NCBI GenBank assembly: GCA_050084515.1
Contig: CM114273.1
Location: 25,606,001-25,670,000, forward strand
Direction of reading: 5' to 3'
Source of the DNA: Blasia pusilla
Taxonomy: Eukaryota; Marchantiophyta; Marchantiopsida; Blasiales
Length of the DNA: 64,000 nt
This document shows, piece after piece, positions 47,451-60,091 of the stretch (its first letter is position 1; every line of letters starts with the position of its first letter). The notes under the pieces were generated by a model. The model was given only the letters and a program-made list of their open reading frames with translations, was not told where the DNA came from and did not search any database. A program made the translations under genes and the position numbers.

Positions 47451-50400
47451 TTAGGCCACGCACTTGGCAAGCATGAGGTTGACAGCGAGACTATTCACGG
47501 ACAATGTGTAACCGTTTTTGGCCTGAGCATAGTAGTAGACGTCAGGGTTGCTAGTTCGTGAGTATAATCAACCTTTGTATTACTTAGGATTGAGGTGTAA
47601 TTAACCTGTCTGTTAACTTAGGAGGTCGTTAACAAGACAAGCTTACAAAGACAAATGCAGTTTTGACAGTGACAGTCCTGCTTTTGACAGATTCAAAATG
47701 TTCAAGGCGGCCAAAATTGGTGAAATTCAACTCTACCAAAGGATTTGGGGAGGAAGGTGGTTCGATAACATGAAACTCAATACTTCTCGAATTGAAACGG
47801 TGAATTCTTCAAATACAACTAGATTTCTGTTGAACATGGATGGTCTAGGTCATTTCTGAACCTCTTACGGTTACTGAGTAGATGTTCGTGGATTGCTCGA
47901 ACTTTGGTTTTGGGATATCTGTATGTGTACATATTGGGCAAGTAGTGTGGATCCAGATCGATCTTTGTCGTTCGCTTTCTGCGGTTATGGATTGCGGGAA
48001 TGTCTAACGCCCGCAAGTACAGATTCTGCCTAACCTCTGGGTGATCACTCGATAATTATATGTTTTAGAGGCTGAAGCTATAATTTGGTATAGATCTTGG
48101 TTTCGGTGACGATCCTAGGCCTTCCTAATACGTTGTTGCATCATGCTGCGAGATACGATGATTTCAACGTTGAATTTGAGTGCTATATGATTTTCGACTT
48201 CAGCGATTCGAATTACGAAGCCAAGCAATTTGTCTCAATGTCCGGGGTTACGTGTTGAGCTGGCCGGTAGAATTTGAGAATTTCCGAGAGAATTTCCGAG
48301 TCCTGTGGTCAGTTACCGGCCAAAAACCGAGGGTTCAGGGATGTTGTCCTTTGTATTCGTATCTGTTTAGCCGGCTGGAGAAAACTTTGAAAATTTCCGC
48401 TCGGGTTTGTAGAGACCGGTAATGTACCGGTTGTCACGAAAAAACCGGACCCTGATTTGTCTAGCCGACCGATGAATCAAAAGAATTTCTCAACCTCGAA
48501 TCTTCTACATTTTTTAGCAGGTAAGCAACAGCTAGCGCGGATCGTCCTTTTGAATTTTGTAGCCAGATTTTGGAGGGAGCACCGGTCAATCCATAGATGG
48601 CATCACGATCAACGTTGAGAAGGTCGGAGACGGTTCCAATCCAAAACTGGATCTTGAATGTTGCAATTTAAACCGACCGATCAAACGATTTCGAATTGAT
48701 TCCACTTTTTATGACTTTGAATATTAGGCGGAGGTACGGACGTTCACTAATTAGCGTTCACGCGTGGCAGTGCAAGACGTCGCAAGGTCGTATGTACATG
48801 TCAATACCGCCTGGTCAGCTTGTACGCCGGAAGATTTATGTGCGGCGAAGTGGTCCTACGACGACCTCCCTTGCAACTTGCCCTGTGCGTCCAGACACGG
48901 AGACAGATTTTTTTCGCTAACTGAGATTCATGACTCAGTAGAAAGCGCGCAGCCCATGGCAGGGGATGCATATATAGGCCTGTACTTCTAGACTTTAAGT
49001 TGCATAATAAGTGTGTAAGCAGATCAATAATTCTCTCCGAATTGTACTACATTTCTTAGTTCTTCTCACTTCAATCGAGGATCCGATGGAGTCGACTACT
49101 TCCATTCATTGTCCCCCAACGCTGTTGCACTTGACTGACATCAACGTGTATCTGGGATCCCAATGAGATGACGTAGATAGCGTTAGAAGAGCCTTTTGGT
49201 TGACATTAGGAATCTCCACACCACATTTGCTAAGGTCAGATGGTACACTAGATTAGAAAGTCTCCCTCAGATGGTGGTACTTTCTTCCCACATCACCCAT
49301 TCCAATTTCTAGGACCTTCTAAACAGGTCGTGGAGTCTATAGATCACTCTATGGATGTGCCTTTCATGTGTGTAACTTTGAAAAATAGTACCAAGGAGTT
49401 CCATAGGCTTCCCCTGATTAGAAATCTAATTCTATCAATCAATCAGTGTGGATATGGTAGTTAAGATTTTCCTTGTTGATACTTGGAAGTTTCGCACCAA
49501 CACTCTTGTTACTTGGGAGCTACACACCAACACTCTGTACATATGATCCACGCTGCACCGTGCGTCAAACAGGGCACGGGTTCTATGGTCGCAAGGCTTA
49601 TTGAGTTGAGTGCAGTTTCTCTATGAGTATTCATGAAACCGACGGCTTTTCATTTTTCTCTTACAAAGAGCACAGATTGACCGGTGAATTTTCATTCTCT
49701 TTCATTCAGAGCGTATTGATTCCAGTTAAGGGTTAAGCTCACCATCTCCCGCCTTCTTCATGGAACGTCCGTCTCTCAAGTTCATCATCACCTAGAAGCA
49801 GGCAATCCTAAATCAAAACGCGAAATTCCTGTCCTAGCTTCGGCAACTTAGGATACAGGATTTCTAATTTGCGCAGATGCAGTAGAAATGCGAAACGATT
49901 AGAACCGAATCAATATTTTATATTTAGAAAGGTTTATAGAGAGTCTAGTTCAATTCGGCGAGCAGCCTACATCGCAGCTCCTGCGTGTGCTAGCGATGGG
50001 ATGTTAGCTTGTACGCTACCTCTAGTCCACGAAAATCCGGACACTTAGTTTCAGGGTGTCACTCAGTTTTGCATGAATTGATATTCGTTGTGTACATGGA
50101 CCTCTACAGTCTCATTCATTTCGGCATTCATTGAGTCGATTTTTCGCGCTTTGAATGCCAGTACGTCTGTGGATTTGGCAACTTCAAGTCGTTTCATACA
50201 CATTCGTGAAGTTCGCCTCGGAATTGGTGTTTTCGTGTTGTTTTGTAAGACATGCGCTGCAAAGGAAGTTCTCCGTATCCAAATTTGCGAGCTCGTGTCA
50301 TTAGTGGTAGTTAGATAACTCCCAAATCTAAAGATTCTTGACATTCCCATCGCCCCACACAAGATCATGAAGCTCATACTCTAGTTGAATCCTCAGTTCA

Positions 50401-53400
50401 CGTGAGTGGATATGAACCAAAGTAACATTCTTGATTCCTCGAATCAAAATCAGTACATCATAGTCCATGTAACTGCAACTCACTCAGACTAACACGATCC
50501 CATAGAAGTCGCAAAACAAAATAATCTTCGATAAAGGTCCGAGTTAACACACACAAAACTTCTTTCGGTGAAATGTCTGATCTAACATCCGATAACAGGA
50601 GATTTGGCATAACTATTTCTAAAGAGTCATGGTAAGAACTTCCTTTCGTGACCTGGAAACTCTACACAATAATCAGACGCCATGACGGTGACCAACACCA
50701 ACAGGTCAAAAAACTTCCAAGCCATTCACCCCCACAATCTCGGGAAACCTCTCCAGGAAAGCTCGTAGGAATCTGAGTCTAAGAGAAGCAAAAGCATGTG
50801 AAGTGGTCTGTTATGTTGACTGGCAGGCGACTGCTTGCTTCGTGACATGAAGGCTCCAAGGCATTGTTGTACTTGACATGTGACTGCAATTTTCCCGTTC
50901 GAAGCTCGAGAAGTACGTGAAGATCTAGAACTGTTGTAAAACTAGGCACACTAATCTTGACCCTTGAGGGTGGTAAGGGAACGACAGTGGATAAGCTCGA
51001 ACACGTTGGTCCAATCGTGACAGATACTTTCCGCCATTGTTGGCGGAAAGATCCCACTCCTCGATCTTGTCGCGCGAGGAGGGGGATTTCGGTTCCATCC
51101 TTTATGAATTTATTATATATTTAAAAAATATGTATGAAGTATAAATTAGGATGAAAATAATATCGTTTTAGAAAGTAAAACAAGAAAATGATAACAAATC
51201 TATATAGAACTATTTACACGATGGAGAGTTTGATATAAATTTTTAAAGGAATGTTGATGGTTGGTTAGACTTGAAATAGAAGATTGGTTGGTTTGCATGT
51301 GCACATTATAACACAACTAAGATATATTGCTTTAATTTGCTTATCTAAATAGGGACAGCCGACAAAGAAAAGGAACGTGTGAAGAGTGAGCACATGTTTT
51401 CGAAAAAATATTAAAAGACATATAAGTAAATGAAACATTCTAAGAGGAATAAATTTATCGGTTACATGTTTCACTGATAATTGACTCTTGCTATTACATT
51501 CCGAAAAAAAACCTATCTCGACACATTAACTCCTAACATGTTGGATCATAACACTACAAGTAAAACATAAATATTATGAACTCTCGAATTGGATAATAAT
51601 TGCTACATAAACGCAAATAACTCAATATTCATTATTTGAAGGTTTAATAATATTATCTATTTATTTTTTTACAAAGAAGGACACATACATTATATTGGAA
51701 ACAGTATTTACAAAATTTAATACATTTTCGAAACGACTTACTCGGATCATAAGATTTCTTACCCCGTCTAGTGGGTGTTATGTAATGTTGATACCAATTG
51801 TAGTTAACCTTAGGAGAAACCATGTACAACTAGTGTGGAATAGGAGTGGAGGCAACCTAGTGATCAACGACCATATCAACCATACAAGTGGTATAAGATT
51901 ACCTAGTTTCAAAATGCTTGCATTAAGAAATAAGAACATATGTTAGAAAGAGGTATCTTCTAAATAATGGGAAAATTATAGTTTTTGGTATAAAATATTA
52001 GGCTAGAGTTACCATAATAGGAGCTTTTGAGGCACTTACACTAGAAGGAAGTTGTTGTTTGGACACTAACACTTACAACTAAGTGTAGTTGTACATTCCT
52101 AATAACAACCAATGACTACAACTTACTACTAACAAACATGTAGTGTCAAAGGGCTTGTCATATTAGATTTCTAGTTGTATGTTAACACATCAAAAATCCT
52201 ACACAACATTGTCAAAGCGTGGATGACATGGAAATTATACACCAAATCCAACCCAATCACACAATAATGATAGGATGACATACCAATAGCCAAATGATGA
52301 TGTGGACTACAATCATGCATATTTCACGTGGACAAGTGTGGATAGTTGTCCATGTTCATGGACTTTGTCCATGTGCAACCATGGTTCCAACACGCGTCTC
52401 TTCAAGAATGGTTGTTGATATCTATAGTTGTATTTTAGGTACTACACAAAGTACTCTTAGTTATAACATCTCCAACATTTGACTTAGTCTAGATCCAATT
52501 GTGAATGTAGGTTTCAGACTAGTTCATGATTAATATGAAACTAAATCCCATGTATCTTATACCAAAAAGTAGTTGTATTAATTTAATAATTTAGTTGGAT
52601 ATTTGAAAGGTTTTATCTAGTTACATGAGAAATTGAGTCATTTCTTATCTCTGCACTTAGGAAGCTTAAGCTACTTTATGAAGAACATCATCAAAAGTTG
52701 ACATCAATGGAATATTCAAGCAGTTCATACTGTGACAACCAATTTCAATGTAGCAAGCAAGTCTAGCCTTGTAGAAATCTTGGTTGTCTCCACAAAGAGG
52801 CTCTTATTGATCTAGACTATGATTTTGTTGTCCAACTAGGAGTAACTATGAAACTCAGATCTTGAGATGGAATGAAAGACATCATAGAGATCGAGACTGC
52901 AAGGAATTTGACTGAAAAAGAAGTCTTACACATAAGAGTTATAAACGACTAAAATAAAAGTTGATCATAATCAGTAGCAAGAGTATCATGAGGAAAAATA
53001 AGAGATCAAGTGGCAACTACCAAGCCTAAAAAAGTGCCTCTTCTCCTCACAAAATTCTAGAGAAAGTTCAAGCATTACTCTACCCTAATGGAGGAATGAT
53101 CTTCTTGACTGATCGTTCAGGCCACAAAACATAAGTCCTTATTGCATGCTTCAAGTATGTTTGTGGCGTCATATTATCTAGATTTGGATAGTGCAACTCT
53201 GCATTAGGATCATTCACTTCCATATTAAAAACAACAAGTGGGGTCGATTTATCATGGCACTTTTCTCGACGGACAAGGCTTGATACTCTTCCAACTCCAA
53301 TGGGCTTCCATCCCCTACGGAATTTTGAGAAGTGTACATGATCTTCTATTGTTAACTACAAAAGTACTATGTACAACTTACAAGTTGATGTTTTCCAAAG

Positions 53401-53632
53401 AATCTATTCATATGACTTTATTGAAATCCTACTACTTATCTTTTTAAGACTCCAATCATTTGTTGGAATTTTAGACTAGAATGCCAAGACCATAAGACCA
53501 TCCAATGGTATACAATTCTACAAAATAAATTAACATATCATCAATTATTCTTGTACATATATACGAATCTCATGTAAGCAACAAGGATTCCATCAAATGA
53601 TTCATAAGTCTTATCATCTCAAATGAAAAAGC
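47451..53632. other. Intergenic DNA; possible hAT-MITE end
   Basis: No gene is recognised. Near 52,318-52,385 the words GGACAAGTGTGG and CATGGACTTTGTCCATG, then TGTGCAACCATGG, resemble the ends of the MITE family at 34,874-35,405, so a decayed member may be present. A second AT-rich stretch covers 51,105-51,700. Confidence 0.4.
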
Positions 53633-54273
53633 TTAAGGCATGAAACTTACTTGGTGCTTTTCTTTCCTATCTTGTATTAATGAAACCTTTCGTTTTGTTT
53701 TCAACTTTTCAAGCTGCTCCTTCTCCTTCATTGCTTGATGAATATCAACATTTTCTTTCACCTCTTGTGATCCGAGAGTGTCAAGTGGATCAATACTTGC
53801 ATCTAGTTCAACATGCTGATCTTCGGCAAGGAGGGAAGGATTGATACATTCATAGATGGAATAAAAAACCCTAGAAATTTTGAAGTTAGATACCAAGGGT
53901 GTCAAAGGACTCTTGGTGCAAGCACTAGAAGCCATGTTTGGCAAGGTAGGATGACTAAGAGGAAGAAAAGGCTACAAAGGAGGAGGTTGTATCTGGGAGT
54001 AGGAAGACTTGAAGAAAGAGATTCAGAAGGGAGAGTTTAAGTAGTAATAATAGGATCATGAACACATGCAACATGAGGATCTCCTCCATCAACTCCATGA
54101 CTACTCATGGTTGAAACCACTTTAGTCAAGTGCAGGAGCATATCCATCATCTGGGTAAGAGATGCTTTCATACTGACTACCTCCGTTTGGATAGTCTCAC
54201 ATTGTTTCCCAAAACTCTCCATTCTATTAGTTAAGGATATAAGCTCACTCTCCACAAAACCACACATGTACAT
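53633..54273 (-). other. Two short coiled-coil-like open frames of unknown origin
   Basis: On the minus strand, 54,273-54,037 encodes a 78-residue stretch with heptad-like hydrophobics (ESELISLTNRMESFGKQ, SLTQMMDMLLHLTKVV). 53,944-53,633 encodes 103 residues ending in a charged run (KEKEQLEKLKTKRKVSLIQD). I do not recognise a family. Their position downstream of the CACTA TNP2 fragment on the same strand allows a second CACTA gene (TNPA-like) or a gag-like origin, but this is only position-based. No promoter or splice evidence was found. Confidence 0.3.
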
Positions 54274-55372
54274 ATAAATTCACATGCTGTCGTCAAAGTA
54301 TGCAAGAATAAGTCAACACATTCTAATATTAGAGGACCGTGATAGTATTGCAGACTACCACTTCTTAGCAAGAGCAGTGCGGGTTTCCTCTCTAACTACC
54401 TTGTAGGATTCTTGTTGCCTCCTTTCATGACCCATGTTGAAAGAGTTTTCTATTAGCACTAGTCGATACACATTAATATCAAAATTGCAACAAACAAAGT
54501 TGATATATAGAGATTCAATAATTTCGGGTTACAAACGTGTCACAAACATCATGGAGTAGACATAATATCTATAATTTCAAGAGAGATCCATATAGAAAGA
54601 AATCCTCAAGTGGCATCAAATTGGCTTGAACTAGAGCTTGGGAAACATAATAGGAACAAACAAAATCATGTTGGTATTTTTAAACTCAAACCACATTACC
54701 AAGCGAGAGAATATGGCACAAAATAATTAACCAATGTGTAAAACATTTATATATGAGAGTCTCAACAATTTCTAGAACTTTGCAATGTCTCATCATCTAA
54801 GGATCCAACCCTCTAGCTCTATCATCTAGAGGCAAACCAATAGATGCCAAAGTTGATTATGATGTAGGAAGTATTATTGCCCTAACCAAAGACATGTTTG
54901 GGACTTCCATATCCAGGTTTGTAGATCCTTGAAATGATGAAGGCTAAAAATTATCATTGGTTGATATATCAATGCCCCCCTCCCCAAAAACTCTTTGAGA
55001 TCTTGCATTTAAAAAAAAGAAAAGCATGACTATTTACCAACATGGCTTCTCCTCCACATTGACATAGAAAAAAATCACTGACCAAATTAGTAGTCAAAGT
55101 AGTATGGGCCAATTGACTACTAATTTAAGTGCCCTTACTCTAGCATAGGAAACTTTCATCTCATCAACCATTAACACATAATCTTCTTTTGGTTTCAACT
55201 TAATTGTAGCTCTAGTTGGAAGAGATTGAAGCCATAAGTGAGGACGGATATCCCTTATCTACATATCATGACTAACTTAGATAGAATCTTTCTTCCACAA
55301 GCCAAATATGGTTTTGATTGTATTATCAACAAGGTTTTTTTCACCAAAGCATGAAATTCAGAGTATGTGAGA
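54274..55372. other. No recognised gene
   Basis: AT-rich sequence between the coiled-coil frames and the TNP2 fragment. Probably decayed CACTA sequence, but nothing is recognisable. Confidence 0.35.
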
Positions 55373-55966
55373 TTAACAAGTCTTGAAAATCAACCAAGGC
55401 CACAATATATAGGTGAGATTGAGAGTATTGTTATGGGTAAAGCAATGAAGAAATTGAAAATAATTATACACTTCAAGAAAAATGATATTGGTCTTACCTT
55501 CCAATAAGTCAAGCCAAAAGGTATGCTCCTTAATTGGACGCCATACTTTTTGTAAGGATCTACAAGGCAAGGTTCTCCTCATCTTTGCCTGGTTTTAGGG
55601 GCATCTCCAAATTCCATCTTTAGTCGGACCCACTCTAGTATCTCAACACTTGAAACTTGACCCAGAGTTCCACGTGTCTCAACCTTCCGATTGAATAAGT
55701 GTACCAAAGAATTCCTCCTATATGGATGATCCTTATCTTTGTAACGTCTATGGCCTTGAAATGTGGGTTTGTGTAAAGGCTTAGAGTAGTATGAGTCCAC
55801 CCACGGCCCACAAACACAACACGTGAGAAATCCTTTAGTGGATTGACTTGATATGGTCCCAAGACCAGGATAGTCATTAATTATCCATATTACCATAACT
55901 TTGAGAAAAAATCCACCACTTCATGCAGGTTGAGTACTACTATATCATATATGTCGTGATTCCTTT
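55373..55966 (-). pseudogene. CACTA (En/Spm) TNP2 transposase fragment
   Basis: The minus strand at 55,896-55,579 encodes MVIWIINDYPGLGTISSQST, KGFLTCCVCGPWVDSYYSK, FQGHRRYKDKDHPYRRNS and KVETRGTLGQVSSVEIL, in the order found in plant CACTA TNP2 transposases (INDFPGYG, GWSTKG-x-x-ACP-CG, GHRRFL-x-x-HPYR, F-N-G-x-x-E). The next segment (55,582-55,373) continues with RPIKEHTFWLDLLEGK and is then lost. The upstream half of the transposase is cut off exactly where the gypsy LTR starts (55,967). Copy C therefore appears to have inserted into this CACTA element, whose other half would lie beyond the window. Confidence 0.75.
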
Positions 55967-56730
55967 TGTCGTGCGCATACACATTGCTACACAATATACA
56001 TCGCTGTCACCGAACACACACACAAATACGCACGATCCCATGCTAACTCATGGCATCCAAACACAGAGGCAAGAAGTACCAAAATATCTCCAATAAAGTA
56101 AGATCCAATCTCTCTCTACACCATAGCTTTTAAAGGTGTGCACTCTCTCTCGTGTGTGTGTTTGGTGACAGCGATGTATGTTGTGTAGCGATGTGTATAC
56201 GCACGATAGCTATCACATCTTTTAGGATAGATCGGTGAGATCTAGTAGAGCGCCTTCGTGGTAGTGGAGGACAAGCTCAGTAGGTTGAGCATGACCTGCT
56301 GAGGCCCCGGGAAACCTGAGACTAGGTTTCCCCTTTGTTTCGGCTCATTTGGAGCCATATTGAGAAACTTACTATTTTAGGTAAATACCATTTTGAATAT
56401 ATGATTGACTTTATATTTTTGGTAAGTGGCCCTTGACCTCCTACATCAGGTCAAGAGCCAAGGAGGTGACTTGGGAGAATAGGTTACCATGGAGAGAGCT
56501 TGGGTGAGGGGAGGGGTACACCTCAAGGAGAGAGAGCTTGAGAGCTCATTCTCTCTTTGTTGAACCTCTTGGCATGAGGCGGCGGAGTTATGGTCCCTTG
56601 CCTTGTGAGTGTAACCCAAGCCTCTCATTAGGAGAGTGGATTTGGTTTGACATGAGGTTGCAAACATGCACGATCCCATGCTAACTCATGGCATCCAAAC
56701 ACAGAGGCGAGAAGTACCAAAATATCTCCA
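55967..56730 (-). repeat. 3' LTR of copy C with an internal inversion
   Basis: On the minus strand it starts with TGGAGATATT at 56,730, directly after the polypurine tract complement (56,731-56,747), and ends in GCGCACGACA at 55,967, next to CACTA sequence. Compared with the copy B LTR, the block 56,150-56,660 is inverted in place, while 56,661-56,730 and 55,967-56,149 keep the expected orientation. Inversion ends lie at GTGTGTGT and CTCTCTC runs. Confidence 0.75.
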
Positions 56731-56918
56731 ATCGCCCCCCTAGCTGGTGGTTAGGTCCCTCTAACTCTAGATAGCCATCTATCCCTACCTACCATAACAT
56801 ACATCTCTTGGATGCTAAGAGCAAGAAGGCCGGGTGCTCATATGGCCCCATCGTTAGTCGCCTTCCTGTCATCCATGTCACAGAAAAAGTCGGAATCAAA
56901 ACCTACCTAATATCTCCT

Positions 56919-57344
56919 CTATGTACATCTGGGACACATCCATCGTCCCTGAGGAACCCTAGTGAGAGGTGGCGTCAGACATGCCATATGCCAACCTCTC
57001 GAACATCCATCACATACTAGCATCGTGACCGCACCACGGGCAGAACCACACAACATACAACGCAAGCCTGCACGAACTACTGCTGAGCTTGGATCTATTG
57101 TACCATCAATGTTAGGAAGGTGACATGATGCATAATTACGCACATGGTCCTTCCATACCATACCATCGCATCCCTCCAGCAAGAGAACACCGGATGGTAA
57201 AATATCACGCACTCTCAGGATAGTGCATCCTGCAGTCACATCCAACGTCGTCGGTGCCGTCTGCTGCAAGTAGACATAATCTCCCTGATGAAACCTCTGG
57301 ATAGTTGGTCGATAACCACCATCCCCAATAGTCGCATACCTCAA
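56919..57344 (-). CDS. Integrase C-terminal domain plus PHD finger, copy C
   Basis: The 141-residue open segment repeats the copy B arrangement: FHQGDYVYLQQ and ILRVRDILPSGVLLLEG of the SH3-like integrase C-terminal domain, then a PHD finger with CMLC, CDGC, GWHMAC and MCPRC supplying all eight C4HC3 ligands. Against copy B the differences are few (for example VPQGR for VPHGQ, SAVV for SLVV), and none touches a zinc ligand. The domain is therefore a standing part of the family's pol. It ends in a stop just before the 3' UTR. Confidence 0.85.
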   Translation of the reverse strand: MRYATIGDGGYRPTIQRFHQGDYVYLQQTAPTTLDVTAGCTILRVRDILPSGVLLLEGCDGMVWKDHVRNYASCHLPNIDGTIDPSSAVVRAGLRCMLCGSARGAVTMLVCDGCSRGWHMACLTPPLTRVPQGRWMCPRCT

Positions 57345-58127
57345 CGTATCCCGATGTTGCGCATCGCCAAGTTCTCAAACGCCATGGGCATCACTCTCCA
57401 AAACAACTCAGCCCTTTGAGAACATGCTCGCATCCATACATCTGGGTCATCAAGGTCCAACACCTAAACAGTATCTCGATGAATGTCCGTAGGTAAATAT
57501 GGCTCTCAGCCATAAAGTAGCTAGTACGGTGAAAAAGACGCTAAGGATGCCTGCATGCTGAATGTGTATTCCATCGCCAACCAAGGCAATTGGAGGTCCC
57601 AATCTCCTAGGTGACCTCTCTACAAGCCATACTTGCGTAAACCCCTCTTCACCGTTTGCACAACTCTCTACGCTAATCCATCCGCCTCAAGATGATCTCA
57701 CGAAGTTGTGCGATGGTCGATCAGCGCCTGATCACACAAGGTCTGGAACTCACCGCAAAACTCGCTACCCTGGTGTGTCAACACCTTAGCCGGTGCGCCT
57801 AATGACTCAACACTATGTCAAGGAAGGCATAAGCTACTCCCTCACTCGCTTTGTCAGGCAATACAACCAACTCAATCCACTCCGAGAAGTGCTCGACCAT
57901 CACCAACACATAACGACGATGACGCTCCGTCAAAGGCAAAGGTCCTGCAAAATCCAAACTCCATCTATACCCTAAGCCCATGATCGGTAATGGATGCAAT
58001 TGTGGAGTCGGAGCATTGAACGATGCTCGGACCCAATCACACACCATGCACCTGGCAACAAACTACTGAACGTCAGTTTGCATGCCTTGCCATCAATACT
58101 GAATCTGAAGCAAGCTGTACGTTCGCT
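57345..58127 (-). pseudogene. Integrase zinc-binding end and catalytic core, copy C
   Basis: The segment 58,047-57,799 holds the end of the HHCC domain (MVCDWVRA) and LPIMGLGYRWSLDF with the first catalytic Asp, then YVLVMVEHFSEWIELV. Near 57,783-57,760 the second catalytic site reads LTHQGSEF, so the Asp is replaced by His. Near 57,690-57,665 the Glu region (EADGLA) is followed by stops. The core is inactive. Copy B has a different substitution at the same Asp, so the losses are independent. Confidence 0.8.
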
Positions 58128-59258
58128 TCACTCCTCGTGGGCATGCTGCATCGGTCGTGCTCTCTGCAAAGGATACGGCACTACGCGTACTCTGCCATCC
58201 TCCCAAACCCTCAAAACATGTGTCCCCTCCCAACGGAACCGTCTAGCCCCCTGTAGGATCCGATCCCGCTCTCTAGCACCCACGGTGCTCGTAACACTAC
58301 CAGTACAAAGGTACTCCAAGACTACTCCATCATCATGAATATCTCGGCCATCTGTCGTCTCCTCACTGGCCTGGGGATCCAAGGACTCTCCACTACACCT
58401 CGCCATCGAAGTCTCCACACTCTGGATCTCCATAGCCAACATGCCTAAATAGGCTAACACGTGCCATCCTGGCACTGACTCCTCATCACTCTCTCCATGC
58501 CATCGAGCTCCAGTCGCATCTCGCTGACTCGGGCATGGGTTACGACTCAACCCATCTGCATCCTGGTTGAGCGTCCTAGGTCTCTGTACCACCTAAAAAT
58601 CATACTTCTGCAACAACAGAGCCCATCTCGCAAGCTTCCCTGTAAGCTTGTCGGACTCCATCAACCACTTCAGTGGTTGATGATCAGTGATGATGGTAAG
58701 GGGATTGCCAAATAAGTAACACCTGAAATGCACGACAATCCACACCGCAGCCAACCACTCACCCTCATACGAGCTATACTTTGCCTCTGCAGCATTGTTT
58801 GAGCGGCTAGCATAAGCCACCATGAACTCTCTACCCTCATCATCATGCTGGGTGAGCACTGCTCCAAGCCCCAACATGCTCCAATCTGTGTGCAACTGGA
58901 AAGGACGCCCCTTGATTGGTCTCCTCAAAATAGGCGCGGATGTCAACCTGTCCTTGAGCAACTGAAATGCTTGCTCCTGCTCATCCTTCCAGTGCCATTC
59001 GTGATCTACCTTGGTTACCAAGGTCAGTGGTTTTGCAATCGAATTGAATTCCTTGACGTACCGCCGATAGAAGTTCGCCAATCCCATGAATGCGCAAACA
59101 CGGCTCACATCTGTAGGGCGTGGAATGCGTGAGATAGCCTCTACCTTTGTCTGCTGAACACCAAGGCCCCATGGATATATTGTATGACCCAAGTACTCAA
59201 TATGGTCGTAGAAGAACTTGCACTTGCCTGGATGTAGCTTCAGCCCATGTAATTGCAA
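58128..59258 (-). pseudogene. RT connection, RNase H and start of integrase zinc domain, copy C
   Basis: The frame 59,258-58,593 covers GLKLHPGKCKFFYDHIEYLG, RAFMGLANFYRRYV, FQLHTDWSMLGLGAVL (RNase H Asp), YSSYEGEWLAAVWIV (Glu) and TIITDHQPLKWLM (Asp). A stop near 58,592 follows LLLQKYDF. The frame 58,592-58,128 resumes with RPRTLNQDADGLSRNP and an acidic linker up to AHEE of the integrase zinc domain. Confidence 0.88.
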
Positions 59259-59905
59259 TCGTCGAAAAACATCTTCTCTACATATCGCTCATGCTCCTCA
59301 ACCGTGGCGCTAAAGACTACGATGTCATCAATATAACACCTAACAAAATCTAGACCAGCCAAGATCCTATCCATGACCCTCTGAAACTCAGACGGGGCAT
59401 TCTTTAACCCAAATGGTAAGAACCGCCACTCGTACAAACAATCCTTCCAATGAGGATTGATGCCCCAAAATACCGTCTTCTGCCTGTTCTCCAATCTGAT
59501 AGGCAATTGATGGTATCCAGCTCGTAAATCCAATGAACTGAAAACCTTTGCATGACCAATCGCATCGAAGATCTCCTCAGGGGTGGGCATGGCATACCTA
59601 TCGGACTTTGTTTGCCGATTGATAGGTCGGTAATCCCCATATATCCGCCTATCCATCCACTTGCCATGCACATCCTTCTTGGCGGGCATGACAGTGGCAG
59701 ATGCATACTCCCCATGGGACATCTCCACTAGTCCTGCTCCAACCAAGTCCTGGCTCCTACTCTGAATCAGAGCCCTCTCCATATCACTGTACCTGTAGGG
59801 TCGTTGGAAGATCGGCGTATCACTCGACAACTCAATGCGGATCCCCGGTGCCTTCAGCGTACCCAAATCCTCCATGCTAAACGCAAAGCAACTCCTATAA
59901 CTCTT
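59240..59905 (-). pseudogene. Reverse transcriptase, copy C
   Basis: A 211-residue open frame (59,875-59,240) starts MEDLGTLKAPGIRIELSSD. It contains MPAKKDVHGKWMDRRIYGDY, FSSLDLRAGYHQLPIRLE, FLPFGLKNAPSEFQRVMD and the catalytic YIDD (CYIDDIVVFS). It is lost near 59,260 through a frameshift just before the thumb region. All RT palm motifs up to YIDD are intact, which makes this the best RT of the family in the window and the natural choice for phylogeny. Confidence 0.9.
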
Positions 59906-60091
59906 GAGGAACTGATGTATTCAGCGCTGCTCTCCTCCTGTCAACTTAGGGCCCATATCTGGCTCCCAAGTCACTATCGTGACTACAGTAGGACTCTCTG
60001 GCGCGGATATCGGTGGTTGCTATGGTGCAACCCCATCTCGAACAACAACACTCGATCGCTCTCGTGCAACCAACTACAAACTATGATCTCC

